DNA of 39,583 nucleotides from CAZQRW01 sp964596115 (GCA_964596115.1 CAZQRW010000009.1:1-39583); one strand, 5' to 3'; shown: positions 26,501 to 35,575, numbered from the stretch's first letter. Numbers and translations: made by a program. The notes: a model not told the origin generated them from the sequence alone.

Positions 26501-27682
26501 TTACTTTTTTTGCATTATTCTGTCAATAAATCCCCATACCCTCTGACTTGAGTTGCCATCCTTATAACGAAATATAATTTCTTTTATCTGATTTCTTTCA
26601 GAAGAAAAGTAATATTTGTCTGAAAGTAATTTTTCTGTTTCCCTTTCCAAGGACGTCTGGTCAACACATTTTGGCCCCGGTGCCCAGAAGTCATAGGGTT
26701 CGAGTAAGAACCCTCTATCTTTTTTGTATTGCTTGATATCGACTGGGGTAAATATTATAGGCTTATCAAGGAGTAAAAAATCGTAATATACTGAAGAATA
26801 GTCAGTTACAAGGATGTCTGCTGCACCCAAAATTTCATAAAAGTCAGTATTTTTATCTATGAGCAATTCATTGGGTAAAAGGTATATATTAGGATTGTTA
26901 AATTTATTGAGATTCGTCATTACCCATTTCTCTTCAAAAGGATGGATCTTTAATATTACAGCAAGATTATTTCTGGAGAGGAAAGAATTGAACCTACGGG
27001 AGTCAAACATCTCAAAACCAAATATATTATTCCAGGATTTTTTCCCCTCCTCCTTTTCAAGATATTGGTTAACGAATCCTTTTCGAAAGGTTGGCACAAC
27101 AAACATCAACTTTTTGTTCTCAACATTTTCTCCCAGCAAATCAATCAGTATCTTTTTGCTATTTTTTCTGAAGAGGAAATCATTTCTTGGATAACCCAAC
27201 ACTACAAATTTATTTCCGTCTACACATTTACATGCACCCAAAAGTGTAGAATAGGTTTCTGAACATGATAGTACATAATCTGTTTCTTGCATTGCTGTTA
27301 CAGCTCTTTTTTTATGTTCTTTTCCCAAATTTGATTCAGTAAGTATCAACCTTTTTAACGGAACACCGTGCCACAACTCTATAGCAATCTGTTGTTTTCT
27401 GTATTTCCTGGCTCCATGAGTTCCAATTATGATTTTACTTTTCGCCAACTCAAGAAAAAAGGCCAACTTTTTTTTAGTCCCAGTCCCAGATGGAGGATAT
27501 AAAAGGTGCTTTACGCTATATTTGGACTTGATATAATCAGGTGCAAGTTTATACAGGGCAACGGCATTTGAACCACTATAGTCAACACTCAGAAGTAAAA
27601 TCCTTTTTTTATCTATTTTGATGAATGTTGATAATATTCTTCCACCGATTTGCTCAATCTTCCATTTTAAATATGCATTCAT
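26501..27682 (-). CDS. CDP-glycerol glycerophosphotransferase family (TagB/TagF-like)
   Basis: A 393-residue protein matching the catalytic part of wall-teichoic-acid primases/polymerases, which transfer glycerol phosphate (or a related polyol phosphate) from a CDP donor. Family motifs are IELWHGVPLKRL near residue 103, LGYPRNDFL, VVPTFRKG, ILKIHPFEEKW, and the C-terminal DILVTDYSSVYYDFLLLDKP. The two active-site His (WHG and HP) are present. The length suits a TagB-like enzyme rather than the longer TagF. In a diderm organism it may build a phosphodiester-linked surface glycan. Five-prime leader lacks a clear Shine-Dalgarno. Confidence 0.88.
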   Translation of the reverse strand: MNAYLKWKIEQIGGRILSTFIKIDKKRILLLSVDYSGSNAVALYKLAPDYIKSKYSVKHLLYPPSGTGTKKKLAFFLELAKSKIIIGTHGARKYRKQQIAIELWHGVPLKRLILTESNLGKEHKKRAVTAMQETDYVLSCSETYSTLLGACKCVDGNKFVVLGYPRNDFLFRKNSKKILIDLLGENVENKKLMFVVPTFRKGFVNQYLEKEEGKKSWNNIFGFEMFDSRRFNSFLSRNNLAVILKIHPFEEKWVMTNLNKFNNPNIYLLPNELLIDKNTDFYEILGAADILVTDYSSVYYDFLLLDKPIIFTPVDIKQYKKDRGFLLEPYDFWAPGPKCVDQTSLERETEKLLSDKYYFSSERNQIKEIIFRYKDGNSSQRVWGFIDRIMQKK

Positions 27683-27724
27683 TTGTTATATTCTTTTTTA
27701 TTTTAAACTACTATAACTTTTAGA

Positions 27725-27752
27725 ATATTACAGAGGATAATATCCTTGTCAA
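27725..27752 (-). promoter_or_regulatory. Promoter of TagF-like gene with palindrome in the spacer
   Basis: Minus strand: TTGACA (27752-27747), a 16-base spacer and TAATAT (27730-27725). The spacer contains a perfect palindrome with 6-base arms, AGGATA-A-TATCCT at 27734-27746, which could be a repressor site. The predicted leader is about 36 bases without a Shine-Dalgarno sequence. Confidence 0.62.
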
Positions 27753-27885
27753 GAGTTCTCTATTTAAGGCATTTACAAGGTCTAACAAATATTAGACTTT
27801 CTTGAAATGGAAAAACAATTTTTTATACAGCCCTTTTCTTTCAATAAAAATTTATATCCCTCAAAAGTAGTCACAAAGACAAATA
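27753..27885. other. Divergent intergenic region, TagF-like/kelch genes
   Basis: Part of a 298-base gene-free, AT-rich stretch (27683-27980). Besides the two promoters it holds an inverted repeat GTCTAA-N6-TTAGAC at 27780-27797 followed by T-rich sequence. No ORF or RNA gene is seen. The repeat could be an operator or weak terminator. Confidence 0.4.
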
Positions 27886-27913
27886 TTGACATTATGGAAA
27901 AAAGTTTTAAAAT
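27886..27913 (+). promoter_or_regulatory. Promoter of kelch/Ig lipoprotein gene
   Basis: TTGACA (27886-27891), a 16-base spacer and TAAAAT (27908-27913). This gives a leader of about 60 bases that ends in AGGAGGTG before the ATG at 27981. A second TATAAT at 27940-27945 has no good -35 box. Confidence 0.55.
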
Positions 27914-27980
27914 AAAAAAATAATTTTTTTAAAGAAAGTTATAATGGATTGTATCTAGTGTATAAATCAGGAGGTGTAAG

Positions 27981-29768
27981 ATGAAAGTCATACTCAGAAT
28001 TTTATCTTTTATTGTAATTACAACGGTAATTTTCTTGGGATGTAATAAGGAAAATTTTCCACCAATCATCAATTCATTTTGGGCTTCTGATAGTGTTGTA
28101 TATAGTGGATCACAGGTTTTTTTAAAGGTGGATGCAGAGGATGAGGATAGTTTAAGCTATTTCTATAGAGCTACAGGAGGACATTTTAAAGAGATAATAG
28201 GTGATTCAGCCATTTGGGTTTCACCAGCCATAACCTCTGATCAATCCTATACAATTTCAGTGGATGTAGTTGATCAGTATGGTGCGATGAGTTCTGATGG
28301 TTTAAATATCCTTGTGCATATTGATACCTCTGTAACAAATAATCATCCTCCTGCAATCCCTACAATTTCTATCCCTGTGGACTCAGTTAGGGCTGGTTCT
28401 ACCATAACAATATTTGCATTTTCTTTAGATCCAGATGGAGACGATCTTGTCTTTACATGGTATAGTAATGGAGGAACATTTGATAACGCATTCAAAGATA
28501 CTGTTCGGTGGACCGCACCATCAGTGGTAGGCACAACCAATGTTTCTATATCTGTTGTGGTGGCTGATGGGAGGGGTGGAATTGCTGTTAACACTGATGG
28601 AATTATTGTGATGGGAAGTCATACCGGGAATAATGCCCCTGAGATACTTAATATGGGTACTCTGGATTCTACAATCTATGTGGGTGATACTGCAACCCTG
28701 TGGGTCCAGGCCTCTGACCCGGATGGTGATTCCTTACACTACAACTGGTCTTCCACAGGAGGTTATTTTATTAACAATCTACTTGATACAGTAAAATGGA
28801 TTGCACCAGCTGTTCAAAACCAAAGTTCGGAATTTACATTGTCTGTAGGGGTTTACGATCCCTGGGGGGCAAACACCTTTGGTACTATGAATATCACAGT
28901 TCTCAATACAGATTTCTGGTTTACCGTTTCTAATATGCCTACTGCAAGGGCGGGTGCTGCATATGCGACCCTGGACGGTAAGATTTATGTAATTGGTGGT
29001 GTCATAAATCATGTAACTACTAATATAGTAGAGGTATATGACCCATCGACCGACACCTGGGAAACAAAATCCTCTATGCCCACTGCAAGGCTCCTTGCAG
29101 GTGCCTGTGTTCTTAATGGAAAAATATATGTGGTGGGGGGTTTGAGCTACGAGTACAATGTTTTTTATTCTACCAATGAAGTTTATGACCCTGTATCTGA
29201 CAAATGGAGTACCTGTGCTCCTATGCCAACTGCAAGAAAGGGATTGGGTGTAGTTGCATATAATAAGAAGATGTATGCGATAGGTGGTTACGACGGAAAC
29301 ACATTTTTCGATATAAATGAGGTATATGACCCATTGAGCGATTCGTGGGTAACAATGTCTCCAATGCCTACGCCAAGGGAAAAAATGGGCATAGTTACCT
29401 ATGAAGGGAAGATCTATGTGATAGGCGGAGGGCAGGATTGGTTCACTATGGTAAGTGCCAATGAAGTTTATGACCCTTCTACTGACAGTTGGCAGAGTAT
29501 GGCACCTCTTCCTACTGCAAGGAGGGCTGTGTATTGCGGAGAGATAAATGGTAAGATATATATAATTGGAGGAAGAACGTCGACCCCATCATATACTGAT
29601 ATAAATGAAATATACGATATCAATAAGAACATATGGAGATCTGGTAAAAGTAAACCTACTCCTGCAGGCAACCTTGCTGGAGGGGTTGTAAATGACATTA
29701 TCTATGTAATAGGCGGGAAAAATGATTCAAATGGATATCTTTCAACAAATGAGGCATATATTCCTTAA
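27981..29768 (+). CDS. Lipoprotein with Ig-like repeats and a six-blade kelch propeller
   Basis: A 595-residue exported lipoprotein. The lipobox ends in FLGC (Cys21). Residues about 30-310 hold three Ig/PKD-like repeats, each with a D-x-D-x-D or DPDGD turn and a TVRW/TVKW strand. Residues about 310-595 hold six kelch repeats, each with a GG pair (VIGG, VVGG, AIGG, VIGG, IIGG, VIGG), an EVYDP strand and a following W; the adjacent PMPTAR segments are nearly identical between blades. It is probably a surface adhesin or glycan-binding protein; no enzyme motif is seen. Strong AGGAGG before the ATG. Convergent with the next gene, 11 bases away. Confidence 0.88.
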   Translation: MKVILRILSFIVITTVIFLGCNKENFPPIINSFWASDSVVYSGSQVFLKVDAEDEDSLSYFYRATGGHFKEIIGDSAIWVSPAITSDQSYTISVDVVDQYGAMSSDGLNILVHIDTSVTNNHPPAIPTISIPVDSVRAGSTITIFAFSLDPDGDDLVFTWYSNGGTFDNAFKDTVRWTAPSVVGTTNVSISVVVADGRGGIAVNTDGIIVMGSHTGNNAPEILNMGTLDSTIYVGDTATLWVQASDPDGDSLHYNWSSTGGYFINNLLDTVKWIAPAVQNQSSEFTLSVGVYDPWGANTFGTMNITVLNTDFWFTVSNMPTARAGAAYATLDGKIYVIGGVINHVTTNIVEVYDPSTDTWETKSSMPTARLLAGACVLNGKIYVVGGLSYEYNVFYSTNEVYDPVSDKWSTCAPMPTARKGLGVVAYNKKMYAIGGYDGNTFFDINEVYDPLSDSWVTMSPMPTPREKMGIVTYEGKIYVIGGGQDWFTMVSANEVYDPSTDSWQSMAPLPTARRAVYCGEINGKIYIIGGRTSTPSYTDINEIYDINKNIWRSGKSKPTPAGNLAGGVVNDIIYVIGGKNDSNGYLSTNEAYIP

Positions 29769-29779
29769 CAGAGTAGAGA

Positions 29780-31462
29780 TTATTTTTTCTGTAATATAAC
29801 GATTGATTGGCCAGGATTTTCCCAATCTTTAAGAAAATTTTTAAAATGAGATGTTTTATCCGCAGATATTATCCCCTTACGAAAGGATATTTCTCTCCTG
29901 AGAATAAATTTACCTTTATTTTTATTAATAGAGGTTTCCTGGTTATATGATGAGTCAACAATCTCCTTAGATTCAGGATATACATAAACATTCATTCCTT
30001 TCATATTTATATTGTAGACAAAAGAGAGGAAAGAATTTTCTGATATAAGCAAGGGTGTTTTTCTATTTTGTTCTACATTATAATTATAAAAACCACCAAT
30101 GGATTGACCTGGTTGGCATAGATTTAATATAGTGAATTTCCCTTGAAAAACTGGTAAAATTTTGCCTTCGGCTTTTAGCTCAAGGGGTAAACTGAGAGAA
30201 TCTATATTTTTTAATGTAAAATTTGTAATCTCCCCAAGGCAATGAAAGGTATTTTGAATTTTTTCTTTGAGTTCATTCTTGTTCTCTTCATAGAAATCTC
30301 TTCCCTCTGCACCATAAATTCCAGTATATGAAATCTCGGCTTTAAATGTTTTTTTTACTGGATCGATATAAATATTTTCTTTGATAGCATTAGAATGTTT
30401 AGGATCCTCCGGTAGAACCACAAATTTAAATGTGTCCTGATTCACCTCAATTGCTGGCTCACCACTGAAATCATAAAGGAATTTTGGTGAATACTTGACA
30501 TCATCAACATTCATGTAGAGATGATTTACCTTTATAAGAATGCCGCTTATCTTTTCAATGGGTATATTTTTATTGTAGGTATTCTTGTCGAAGACAAGCA
30601 CAACATCAGGATTTTTATTATAATTCTTTAATAATGAGTAAAGGACCTTTGCCCTTTCATAGATTGTTCCCCTGCCAGATTTAACTATTTCATCGATGGT
30701 TCTTGTATTTCTTCCAATTATTGAATCAGGGACATCAATGAGCTCAATATTATTTCTTACCCAGCTCAATGGATTCTTAATTTCCTTCTCTGTACTATCT
30801 CCGCCATTTTCCAGTATTGAGTGAAATTCATATACAATATCTCTCCATCCCAATGTGGAAATAAAAATAGTGGGTGCAAAACATGGCAGAGGTGGTTGAT
30901 CTTCTTCCCAGGGTATTGGAGGGATGGAATCCATTTCAAATGTATATATATTTCCCTTCTTTTTATTGATAATATTACCTCTGATATAATATTTTAAATC
31001 TTTTTCTTCAGGAACTTTTATTCTTACAACCCTTTTGTCAACTGGTATCCTTGATGCGAATGAAATACTCTGTGAGATATTACGGTTTTTTGTAAGGGTT
31101 TTCTTTATGTATCTTACTTCCGTTACAGAACCTTTATTTAGATCAAGAAAAGAAATGACCAGTTGCTTTATATTTGAATATTCGGGGAAACCAGATAACA
31201 TGGAAGGGGTAACAATATTTTTTGCGTTCTCTGTGACAGGAACAATCTCTCCATCGGGTTGTTTTGTCCTTGCATAAAGTAAATTGATATTTTCTTTCCT
31301 TTTGTCGAATATGATTCGTTCAGACCCATATCTTCCAGCCCCTACAGGATCCATTATTTCTACCTTTTTTGTTACTTCAGTAAAGAGAGTATCACCTTTA
31401 AAGTAAAACGAAGACGAAAAGAGAAGAACTCTTGCACTGTATGCAATTATAAGTAGTATCAT
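29780..31462 (-). CDS. DUF3857/transglutaminase-fold protein lacking the catalytic Cys
   Basis: A 560-residue exported protein with a hydrophobic start (about 1-18), a DUF3857-like beta domain (about 20-180), a transglutaminase-like middle and a C-terminal beta domain. At the position where active relatives have Gly-x-Cys, it reads GRGTIYERAKVLYSLL: Ile267 (codon ATC) replaces Cys. The downstream His and Asp are also not clear, so it is probably a non-catalytic binding protein. Its ATG overlaps the stop of the upstream, apparently active homologue by 4 bases, so the two are likely made together and may form a heteromeric complex. Function of DUF3857 proteins is unknown. Confidence 0.8.
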   Translation of the reverse strand: MILLIIAYSARVLLFSSSFYFKGDTLFTEVTKKVEIMDPVGAGRYGSERIIFDKRKENINLLYARTKQPDGEIVPVTENAKNIVTPSMLSGFPEYSNIKQLVISFLDLNKGSVTEVRYIKKTLTKNRNISQSISFASRIPVDKRVVRIKVPEEKDLKYYIRGNIINKKKGNIYTFEMDSIPPIPWEEDQPPLPCFAPTIFISTLGWRDIVYEFHSILENGGDSTEKEIKNPLSWVRNNIELIDVPDSIIGRNTRTIDEIVKSGRGTIYERAKVLYSLLKNYNKNPDVVLVFDKNTYNKNIPIEKISGILIKVNHLYMNVDDVKYSPKFLYDFSGEPAIEVNQDTFKFVVLPEDPKHSNAIKENIYIDPVKKTFKAEISYTGIYGAEGRDFYEENKNELKEKIQNTFHCLGEITNFTLKNIDSLSLPLELKAEGKILPVFQGKFTILNLCQPGQSIGGFYNYNVEQNRKTPLLISENSFLSFVYNINMKGMNVYVYPESKEIVDSSYNQETSINKNKGKFILRREISFRKGIISADKTSHFKNFLKDWENPGQSIVILQKK

Positions 31463-33339
31463 TTATAGATGACCCATCCTTTGTTTATGTTGATAAAATT
31501 CTTTACAGCCTTGTATATCTTCGGATATTTTTCTGCAGGAATGACAGGGCTTTTTATAGCTACCATCCTTGAAAGCGTAACGGAATTTCCCTTTTTGGTT
31601 GACCCGAGTTCTAAGTGAATATATTTATCCTCGTAATGGAAATTTTCTGGAGCGCTTATAATACTATCCTCGGGACTGAGGTTTATTTTCTCCACGATGT
31701 TGTAACCTGATAGTGTGGAGAGATTCAGAGGAAAATGTCTTATCCTCTTTGAGAACCCGTAATAAAATTGCCAGGGGAGGGGATAATTAAAAATCAAGGG
31801 TCTGAAGAGTTTCACATTTCTCGTTTTGACTATGGGATTGCTGGTCATACGAATTTCAAGATGAAAATTGTTTGAAAAATCATTCACATCTGTTAGACTA
31901 TATTCAATAATATGTGGGTTGATTGTAACCTGACTTACCATATTATATATTTGTCTATCCGTTTCATCCCTTCCCTTTCCTGCAAACATCCTTCTCATTC
32001 TCTGATCGAAGTTACCAGTAAAAGAGCCGTAAAACTTTGAAACCAATGTATCGTTACTTACTTTATCATCTATTCTTATATAGCTCATATTTTCGCTAAG
32101 ATTGCCAAAGGGTATTGTTCTGAGGGTGTCTCCATCTTTCATTGCCATTAATACACCCTGTCCCCACTCTGAAGGAGGAAGCCATGCCCTTCCCCCTGCC
32201 CCAATCGTCGGGTCAAGATAGATGATTCTATTTTTCCATTTTAGCCCAACAATGGCATGGTTTGTTTGATCAGAGGGGATATTTTCAATCCTTGCACCAA
32301 CCATAGTAATAGTATAATATGCATCAAATCCAGCTGCCTTAAGCATACCAATGAGTAAGGCAGCTTTATCCTTGCAGACACCAGATCTTTTTTTCAATGT
32401 TACTTCAGGTTTGTGAGGTGCGTAACCCTCTCTCTTTTCCTCAATGAGTCCAAGGTACCTTATCTTTGAAACGAAATAGAAGAGGCGGGAAATCTTTTCA
32501 CTATCTGATTTTGCCCCAATAAGGAGACTATCAGTAAAGGATTTTACATATTCACCTGGTTCAAGGTTTTTGCAGGAAAGTTCACACTCAAGTTGAGAGA
32601 TTTTTTTCCAGGAAGGAATATTTGTGACAATTAATTTCAATAAATTATTATATCTTGAACCCATTAAAGGCTCTCTTGATACGGCAGGGATATTCTTGCC
32701 AATGAATGTGTAAATTACGGAATTTCCCTTTTCTTCTCTTTCTACTTTAAGTTTTCCATTAAAAATTTTATATGAGATTTCCTTTTCCTTTGGTGTTTCA
32801 ATGATATATTCTTTATATTTTATTGGGGTATCAAATGCCTGGAATAACTCAATATAGTTAAAATACCCCGGATATGGGGTCATATACTTCTTTTCACCTG
32901 TTGGTCCCAACCAGGTTCCACCATCTATCTCTGATGTATATTCAAGGATATCCCCATTCTCAACGCCTGAAATACCCAGATCTTTAATTCGTTCTCCCCA
33001 GAATATTGTGCCACCAAGATCAGCTGGGGCAGGTATATCCTTTGCTTTACTAATGTCAAAATTAATTGTGTCACCATCTGTCTTTATAATCCTTGCATTT
33101 AAGAATTTTGCATCGTTATATCCAGGTGTATAATAGAGGGAAATAGAAGAAGGGGCTTTCTTTTTTTCATTTATTTTAATAGAAATAGATTCAACCCTTT
33201 TACTCGTTCCATCAAGAGAAACATTCTCATAAATGACGTCTCTGATGATTACCTTTTCAGGCCTGGCACCTTGCATAGGTTTCTTAATAAATTGGGTGCA
33301 GCCTGAAAGCAGCAACAAAAGCACTAAAAATTTATTCAT
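31459..33339 (-). CDS. DUF3857/transglutaminase-like lipoprotein with intact triad
   Basis: A 626-residue lipoprotein: MNKFLVLLLLLSGC, with lipobox Cys14. The DUF3857 domain spans about 35-230, then the transglutaminase core has Cys322 in RSGVCKDKAALL, His in TNHAIVGL and Asp in YLDPTIG, a complete Cys-His-Asp triad. A C-terminal beta domain (DUF3858-like) follows. It could be a periplasmic cysteine peptidase, amidase or cross-linking enzyme; the substrate is unknown. I chose ATG 33339 because it starts the lipoprotein signal and lies 7 bases after a -10 box; the longer frame from 33375 would begin inside the promoter's -35 element. Confidence 0.85.
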   Translation of the reverse strand: MNKFLVLLLLLSGCTQFIKKPMQGARPEKVIIRDVIYENVSLDGTSKRVESISIKINEKKKAPSSISLYYTPGYNDAKFLNARIIKTDGDTINFDISKAKDIPAPADLGGTIFWGERIKDLGISGVENGDILEYTSEIDGGTWLGPTGEKKYMTPYPGYFNYIELFQAFDTPIKYKEYIIETPKEKEISYKIFNGKLKVEREEKGNSVIYTFIGKNIPAVSREPLMGSRYNNLLKLIVTNIPSWKKISQLECELSCKNLEPGEYVKSFTDSLLIGAKSDSEKISRLFYFVSKIRYLGLIEEKREGYAPHKPEVTLKKRSGVCKDKAALLIGMLKAAGFDAYYTITMVGARIENIPSDQTNHAIVGLKWKNRIIYLDPTIGAGGRAWLPPSEWGQGVLMAMKDGDTLRTIPFGNLSENMSYIRIDDKVSNDTLVSKFYGSFTGNFDQRMRRMFAGKGRDETDRQIYNMVSQVTINPHIIEYSLTDVNDFSNNFHLEIRMTSNPIVKTRNVKLFRPLIFNYPLPWQFYYGFSKRIRHFPLNLSTLSGYNIVEKINLSPEDSIISAPENFHYEDKYIHLELGSTKKGNSVTLSRMVAIKSPVIPAEKYPKIYKAVKNFININKGWVIYK

Positions 33340-33346
33340 CAGCGAT

Positions 33347-33375
33347 ATATTAGACAAAAATAAAAATTTTGTCAA
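33347..33375 (-). promoter_or_regulatory. Promoter of DUF3857 pair, leaderless type
   Basis: Minus strand: TTGACA (33375-33370), a 17-base spacer and TAATAT (33352-33347), then 7 bases to the ATG at 33339. There is no Shine-Dalgarno, and the geometry decides the start codon. Confidence 0.72.
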
Positions 33376-33389
33376 GTTAATATACCACC

Positions 33390-33477
33390 TTGTACTTTTC
33401 TTCTGTTGTCCTCTACCTTTTTCTTGCTTCCCCCTCTACTTCTGCTTCTGCCTTGCTTTGCTTTCTATCATTATCTT
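33390..33477 (-). other. Strongly purine-biased tract after prolyl oligopeptidase gene
   Basis: On the minus strand roughly five bases in six are A or G, in repeating AGCAAG/GAAGCAGAAG-like units. It follows the stop of the peptidase gene directly and contains no sizeable ORF in any frame. It could be an eroded Lys/Glu-rich coding tail, a 3' untranslated element or a simple low-complexity expansion. Confidence 0.5.
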
Positions 33478-35562
33478 CTATCTTGTCTTTCCTGTTTTCT
33501 TCATTCCCAGCTGCCACATAAGGAAGGAAAGATTATCCGCATATTCTTCTATGTATTTTTTAAGCGGTTTTCCAACCCCGTGACCAGCCTTTGGTTCAAC
33601 ATACAGAAGAATGGGTCTGCCCTTTGTGGCAAACATCTGCATATAAGCTGCCATCTTCATAGCATGCATAGGATGGACCCTTCCATCCCCTTCTGCTGTT
33701 TTAAAAAGAACAGCAGGGTATGTTACTCCATTTTTAATATGCTGATATGGTGAATATTTGTATATATACTTAAAGTCCTCTTCCTTAGCCGGGTTGCCAT
33801 ACTCAGGAATCCATATATATCCTACAAGAAATTTATGATATCTCAGCATATCAAGCAACGGCACCTGGCATAAAACTGCCCTGAAGAGATCAGGCCTCTG
33901 GGTTATCATAGCACCCATCAAAAGCCCTCCATTGCTTCCCCCTGAGATTGCCAGTTTTTCGGGTGATGTATACTTTTTATCAATAAGGTATTCCGCTGCT
34001 GCAATAAAGTCATCAAAGACATTCTGTTTATGCTCCAGCATACCAGCCTTATGCCATTCCTCCCCATATTCATTTCCTCCTCTTATACCAGGTGTTGCAA
34101 ATACCCCACCTCTTTCGAGCCAGGGGAGGATATTCTTTTGATAATGAGGTGAAATTCCTAATCCAAATCCCCCATAGCCTGTGAGTAGCGTAGGATTTTT
34201 CCCATTCAGCTTAATTCCTTTTTTATATATGATATACATCGGGATTTTTGTAGAATCCTTTGAAAGGTAAAATACAAGCTTCTCTGTATAATCATCCATA
34301 TTTATTCCACTTTTCATCTGCCATATTTTTTTCATCTCTCCTGTTTTTAGATTATAAGAAAATATCGTAGGTGGATAATAAAAACTCTGAAAACTGATAT
34401 AGATTGTATCACAATTCCATCTACCAGATGTATATGCCGTACCCATTTCAGGAAGGCTTATCTCCCTAAGAAATATACCATCATTGGAGTAGATAAGCAG
34501 CCTTGTAAAGGTATCCTGTTTTAATCTTATCAGAATCCTCCCGCCGTATATGTGGAAGCCCTGAATAACAGCTTTCTTCTCGGGAATGATTTCTCTCCAG
34601 TTATCCTCTCCAGGGCTATTTAAAGGTGCTGACAGTATTCTTCCTCTTGGGGCACCATACGTAGTATAAATTATTATTTTATCATTGAGCACATCGGCGT
34701 TGAAAATGCCATCTTTGCCTATTGAAATCGGAATAAAATCATCTCCAGGCTCTATGCCCTTTACGTATAAATCGTTCTTTGTCCAGCCCTTGCTTACAGA
34801 AAGGAATAAAAATCTATGATTGGAGGATGGGCTAATTTCAGGGAGGACATCTTCTGGAAGACCCTTACCAAATATGTACTTATCATTATTATAATCATCC
34901 CCTAATTTATGGAAGTAAATAAAAGGTTTAAATCCTTTCTTCACCATGTTTATCGAATAATAAAAACCAGAATTATCTGGAAGCCAGGCAAATGAGACCC
35001 ATTTTGTATTTGAGATTTTTTCTTTTAAATTTTTTCCTGTTTTCACATCAAGTACGTAGAGTGTGCTATTTTCAGTTCCTCCCTTTGACTTACCATAAGC
35101 TATATACCTTCCATCCTCTGAGATATAAGCCCAGTCCAGAGCAACAGTTCCATCCTTACTGAATTTATTTGGATCAAGGATAACCTGACTCCTCTTAAAA
35201 TCTAATTCCTTCTTTTCCATATAGAGAATACTGTGATTTTGAAGATTTTCTCTCTTGTAATAAAAATAAAAGTCTTTTTTCCTGATAGGAAGAGAGATGG
35301 ATTCAACATCAAATAGTTTCTTCAATTCCTTTATCAAATTTTTTCTTTCGGGCAGAGATCTGAGGATTCTCATTGTTAGATCATTCTGTTTGTTTATCCA
35401 ATCTCGTACTTCTAGAGAATCAATATTCTCAAGCCATCTATATGGATCTGGTATTTTTACTCCAAATAGAGTATCAACAACGTTAACTGTTTTTGTTTGC
35501 GGATATTTGATTTCCACATTTCCTCCAATTTGAATCGTTGAAAATAAAAAGAACATTATCAC
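33478..35562 (-). CDS. Prolyl oligopeptidase (S9A family)
   Basis: Serine peptidase that cleaves short peptides after proline. The N-terminus has a short hydrophobic, signal-like stretch (about 1-14), then PDPYRWLEN, a beta-propeller (about 70-400) and the alpha/beta-hydrolase domain. The triad is Ser543 in GGSNGG, Asp626 in GDGRV and His661 in AGHG, counted from GTG 35562. About 694 residues, normal for the family. The start is either GTG 35562 or ATG 35556; AGGAGG fits both. It probably acts in the periplasm. It lies 13 bases after the flavin reductase-like gene. Confidence 0.93.
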   Translation of the reverse strand: MIMFFLFSTIQIGGNVEIKYPQTKTVNVVDTLFGVKIPDPYRWLENIDSLEVRDWINKQNDLTMRILRSLPERKNLIKELKKLFDVESISLPIRKKDFYFYYKRENLQNHSILYMEKKELDFKRSQVILDPNKFSKDGTVALDWAYISEDGRYIAYGKSKGGTENSTLYVLDVKTGKNLKEKISNTKWVSFAWLPDNSGFYYSINMVKKGFKPFIYFHKLGDDYNNDKYIFGKGLPEDVLPEISPSSNHRFLFLSVSKGWTKNDLYVKGIEPGDDFIPISIGKDGIFNADVLNDKIIIYTTYGAPRGRILSAPLNSPGEDNWREIIPEKKAVIQGFHIYGGRILIRLKQDTFTRLLIYSNDGIFLREISLPEMGTAYTSGRWNCDTIYISFQSFYYPPTIFSYNLKTGEMKKIWQMKSGINMDDYTEKLVFYLSKDSTKIPMYIIYKKGIKLNGKNPTLLTGYGGFGLGISPHYQKNILPWLERGGVFATPGIRGGNEYGEEWHKAGMLEHKQNVFDDFIAAAEYLIDKKYTSPEKLAISGGSNGGLLMGAMITQRPDLFRAVLCQVPLLDMLRYHKFLVGYIWIPEYGNPAKEEDFKYIYKYSPYQHIKNGVTYPAVLFKTAEGDGRVHPMHAMKMAAYMQMFATKGRPILLYVEPKAGHGVGKPLKKYIEEYADNLSFLMWQLGMKKTGKTR

Positions 35563-35575
35563 TGATACCTCCTTT

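Noticed and set aside
33340..33375. Longer N-terminus for the DUF3857 lipoprotein (start at 33375)
   Set aside because: The extra 12 residues would be encoded by the promoter itself, and the lipoprotein signal starts cleanly at 33339.
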